Below, one piece after another: positions 61,676 through 64,000 of a DNA stretch of 64,000 bases. The notes beneath the pieces are model-generated. The model did not search any database. It had not been told where the DNA came from and saw only the letters and a list, made by a program, of their open reading frames with translations. The position numbers and the translations under genes are program-made. This stretch comes from Geminicoccus harenae (GTDB taxonomy: Bacteria > Pseudomonadota > Alphaproteobacteria > Geminicoccales > Geminicoccaceae), in assembly GCF_019800005.1 (NCBI RefSeq), contig NZ_JABGCL010000004.1, positions 186,001 to 250,000 on the forward strand. Direction: 5' to 3'. How positions within the stretch are numbered: position 1 is the stretch's first letter; every line of letters begins with the position of its first letter.

Positions 61676-63487
61676 ATGAACGACGGCAAGCTCGCCGCCT
61701 TCGGCCTGGACAAGCGCAGCGCCATCCTGGTGGCCCTCCTGCTGGCCGCCATCCTGGCGATCCCGCTGGGCGTCCGGTCCGACTTCGTGTTCCACATCTT
61801 CATCACGATCTGCCTCTACGGCGCCCTCTCGACCGCCTGGAACATCGTGGGCGGCTTCGCCGGCCAGCTCTCGCTGGGCCATGCGATCTTCTATGGGCTG
61901 GGCGCCTACACGGCCGGGCTGCTGGTGCCCTACGGCATCTCGCCCTGGTTCGGCATGTTCGCCGGCGCCGCCCTCTCGGCGGTCGTGGCCGTGCTGATCA
62001 GCGTGCCGTGCTTCCGCCTGCGCGGCCCGTTCTTCGCGTTGGCGACCATCGCCTTCCTGGAGGTCGTCTTCCAGCTGGCCCTGCACTTCAAGGGCATCAC
62101 CGGTGGTGCGGTCGGCCTGATGGTCCCGCTGCAGATCGGCTGGGAATGGATGATCTTCCGCGAGCGCGAGCCCTCGCTCCTGATCGCGTTCGGCCTCCTG
62201 CTGCTCACCCTGCTGGTCGCCGGCTGGATCCGCCACAGCCGGTTCGGCTACTACCTGATCGCCACCCGGGAGCGCGAGCCGGCCGCCCAGGCCGCCGGCA
62301 TCGACAGCCTGAAGGTGCGCCTCTGGGCGGTCGCGATCTCCGCCGCCTTGACCTCGATGGTCGGCACCTTCCACGGCATGTACCTGACCTTCATCGAGCC
62401 GGAGGCGATGTTCTCGCTGACGCTCTCGATCCAGATCGCCATGTTCGCCCTGATCGGCGGCATCGGCACCGTGCTGGGCCCGCTGCTCGGCACGCTGCTG
62501 GTGGTCCCGCTGACCGAGCTGGCCCGCGGCTGGCTGGGTGCCTCGGCGATCGGCCTGCACGGCTTCATCTACGGCACGGTGCTGGTGCTGATCGTCCTGT
62601 TCATGCCGGACGGCCTGGTGGGCTTCTTCACCCGCAAGACCCACCCGCGCCCGGACGAGGCCGCCGCCCAGCCCGGCGCCCTGCAGGCCTCGGCCGGTGC
62701 CCTGGTCCATGACCCGGCCGAGCCCGTGGAGACCCGCGCCATCGGCGAGCCGATCCTGGTCGCCGAGAAGCTCAACAAGGCGTTCGGCGGCCTGCGCGTC
62801 GCCCAGGACCTCGACCTTTCCGTCCAGCAGGGCGAGGTGCTGGGCATCATCGGCCCGAACGGTGCCGGCAAGACCACCCTGTTCAACATGCTCTCCGGCT
62901 TCCTGCCGCCGGATTCGGGCGTGGTCCGGGTGCGCGACCGGAGCGGCCAGTGGGTCACGCCGACCTCACCCCACGAATACGCCCGGATCGGCGTCGGCCG
63001 TACCTTCCAGATCGTCCAGCCCTTCGCGGCGATGACCGTGCTGGAGAACATCATGGTGGGCGCCTTCCACCACCATGCCAGCCGCAAGGAGGCGCGCGAG
63101 AAGGCGCTGGAGGTCGCCGAGCGGATGGGCCTGTGGGCGCAGCGCGACATGGAGGCGCGCAACCTCACGATCGGCGGCCAGAAGCGCCTGGAGGTCGCCC
63201 GGGTGATGGCCACCGAGCCGCGCATCCTGCTGCTCGACGAGGTCATGGCCGGCCTGAACCAGACGGATGTCCGCCAGGCCATCACGCTGATCGAGAAGAT
63301 CCGCGACGCCGGCGTCACCGTGATCGCGATCGAGCACGTCATGCAGGCGATCATGGCGCTCTCCGACCGGGTGGTCGTGCTCAACTCCGCGAGGCTGCTC
63401 GCCAACGGCAAACCGGAGGACGTGGTGCGCGATCCGGCCGTGATCGAGGCCTATCTGGGAGAGGAGTTCGTCCATGCTGCGGCTTGA
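61676..63487 (+). CDS. Fused ABC permease and ATPase, LivM-LivG type
   Basis: The 603-residue product joins a LivM-type permease (about residues 20-320, with GGFAGQLSLGHAIFYGLGAY and LSLSIQIAMFALIGG-like ALIGGIGTVLGPLLG) to a LivG-type ATPase (about residues 360-603). The ATPase has Walker A GPNGAGKTT, signature-region LTIGGQKRLEVARV, Walker B LLLDEVMAG and H-loop VIAIEHVM. The signature reads TIGGQ instead of LSGGQ; the related branch commonly has LSYGxQ. The proline- and alanine-rich region near residues 325-350 is the linker. LivM and LivG are usually separate genes. The gene overlaps livF by 14 bp. Confidence 0.94.
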   Translation: MNDGKLAAFGLDKRSAILVALLLAAILAIPLGVRSDFVFHIFITICLYGALSTAWNIVGGFAGQLSLGHAIFYGLGAYTAGLLVPYGISPWFGMFAGAALSAVVAVLISVPCFRLRGPFFALATIAFLEVVFQLALHFKGITGGAVGLMVPLQIGWEWMIFREREPSLLIAFGLLLLTLLVAGWIRHSRFGYYLIATREREPAAQAAGIDSLKVRLWAVAISAALTSMVGTFHGMYLTFIEPEAMFSLTLSIQIAMFALIGGIGTVLGPLLGTLLVVPLTELARGWLGASAIGLHGFIYGTVLVLIVLFMPDGLVGFFTRKTHPRPDEAAAQPGALQASAGALVHDPAEPVETRAIGEPILVAEKLNKAFGGLRVAQDLDLSVQQGEVLGIIGPNGAGKTTLFNMLSGFLPPDSGVVRVRDRSGQWVTPTSPHEYARIGVGRTFQIVQPFAAMTVLENIMVGAFHHHASRKEAREKALEVAERMGLWAQRDMEARNLTIGGQKRLEVARVMATEPRILLLDEVMAGLNQTDVRQAITLIEKIRDAGVTVIAIEHVMQAIMALSDRVVVLNSARLLANGKPEDVVRDPAVIEAYLGEEFVHAAA

Positions 63488-64000
63488 GCGCGTCTCCGCG
63501 GGCTATGGCCGCGTCACCATCCTCCACAACATCTCGATCGAGGTGAACCAGGGCGAGGTCGTGACCATCGTGGGCGCCAACGGTGCCGGCAAGACCACCA
63601 CGCTGCGCACCATCGCGGGCCTGGTCCGCCCGACCGAGGGCAGCATCACCTTCGACGGCAAGGACATCGGCCGCCTGCCCGCGCATGAGGTGGTCGACCT
63701 CGGCATCACCCTCATTCCCGAGGGCCGTCAGCTCTTCCCGCACATGACGGTGCGCGAGAACCTGCTGATGGGCGCCTACACGCCGCGCGCGCGCGGCGAG
63801 GTCGACCAGACGCTGGACTTCGCCTTCTCGCTGTTCCCGCGGGTGAAGGAGAAGCTCGACCAGCATGCCGGCTCCCTGTCGGGCGGCGAGCAGCAGATGG
63901 TCGCGATCGCCCGCGGCCTGATGGCGAAGCCCAAGCTGCTCCTGTTCGACGAGCCGTCGCTGGGTCTGGCGCCGATCATCGTCAAGCAGGTGTTCGAGAC
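63474..64000 (+). CDS. ABC ATPase, LivF type, partial (3' end outside window)
   Basis: An ATG at 63474 begins MLRLERVSAGYGRVTILHNI and the frame stays open to the window edge (175 residues). Walker A GANGAGKTT, the Q-loop region IPEGRQLFPHMTVREN, signature LSGGEQQMVAIARGL and Walker B LLLFDEPSLGLAP are all present and canonical. It completes a LivKHMGF-type importer, providing the second ATPase of the pair; the overlap with the LivM-LivG stop suggests coupled translation. Confidence 0.93.
   Translation, partial: MLRLERVSAGYGRVTILHNISIEVNQGEVVTIVGANGAGKTTTLRTIAGLVRPTEGSITFDGKDIGRLPAHEVVDLGITLIPEGRQLFPHMTVRENLLMGAYTPRARGEVDQTLDFAFSLFPRVKEKLDQHAGSLSGGEQQMVAIARGLMAKPKLLLFDEPSLGLAPIIVKQVFE

Overview
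This window is high-GC chromosomal DNA, almost certainly from an alphaproteobacterium; a Rhodospirillales- or Geminicoccales-like relative is my guess from gene content, not a proven placement. The reasons are the conserved rplU-rpmA-obgE-proB-proA...nadD-rsfS-rlmH block, an IalB-family protein, DUF983, fused cytochrome oxidase I+III, many solute-binding-protein ABC importers with FCD-type GntR regulators, and intergenic palindromes with a CTTGA loop that I associate with this class. I found no rRNA or tRNA gene, CRISPR array, prophage or intact insertion sequence.

Layout. 1-3.9 kb: a small-molecule kinase (cut by the window edge) divergent from a 2-hydroxyacid dehydrogenase, then a 4Fe-4S molybdopterin oxidoreductase. 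4.0-9.6 kb: one tightly overlapping operon for a variant haem-copper oxidase (lipoprotein CoxB with its own cytochrome c domain, a CoxA-CoxC fusion, a small membrane protein, CtaG and a tri-haem cytochrome c). 9.6-18.9 kb: the ribosome/GTPase/proline/NAD block, split by an ECF sigma/anti-sigma pair, a MocR regulator and a DUF983 gene. 19.0-29.8 kb: housekeeping and transport (NhaA, an enolase-superfamily gene with a frameshift, a cation diffusion facilitator, SppA, RlmN, IalB-like, a SpoU methyltransferase, a quinone reductase, a tandem EamA pair). 30.0-35.3 kb: a small surface-glycan locus (GT4 glycosyltransferase, flippase, pyruvyltransferase-like protein, sulfotransferase).

35.3-45.8 kb: a long co-directional catabolic unit. 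It holds a CUT1-type ABC importer with two non-identical ATPases and an extra 69-residue membrane protein, a GMC oxidoreductase, an FCD-GntR regulator, an SDR and an MDR dehydrogenase, then a 5-formyl-THF cyclo-ligase. The set fits import and oxidation of a sugar or polyol; the substrate cannot be read from the sequence. 45.9-50.0 kb: two RTX calcium-binding proteins flanking a yefM-yoeB toxin-antitoxin pair with three tandem operator hexamers. 50.4-55.3 kb: a BisC-like molybdoenzyme, a lipocalin lipoprotein, a frameshifted HNH protein and a serine hydrolase. 56.5-64 kb: a second regulated catabolic unit. A GntR regulator with one Zn-dehydrogenase is divergent from a second Zn-dehydrogenase followed by a LivKHMGF-type importer with a LivM-LivG fusion. 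A perfect TTGTTATAACAA palindrome sits at the divide.

I did not find a clearly new multi-gene defence or biosynthetic system. The observations most worth checking are the oxidase that lacks the K-channel lysine, the complementary degeneracy of the two CUT1 ATPases, an 18-bp exact repeat found upstream of both molybdoenzymes, and a coupled 34-codon leader ORF. Two genes carry single frameshifts; these may be genuine decay or assembly errors.
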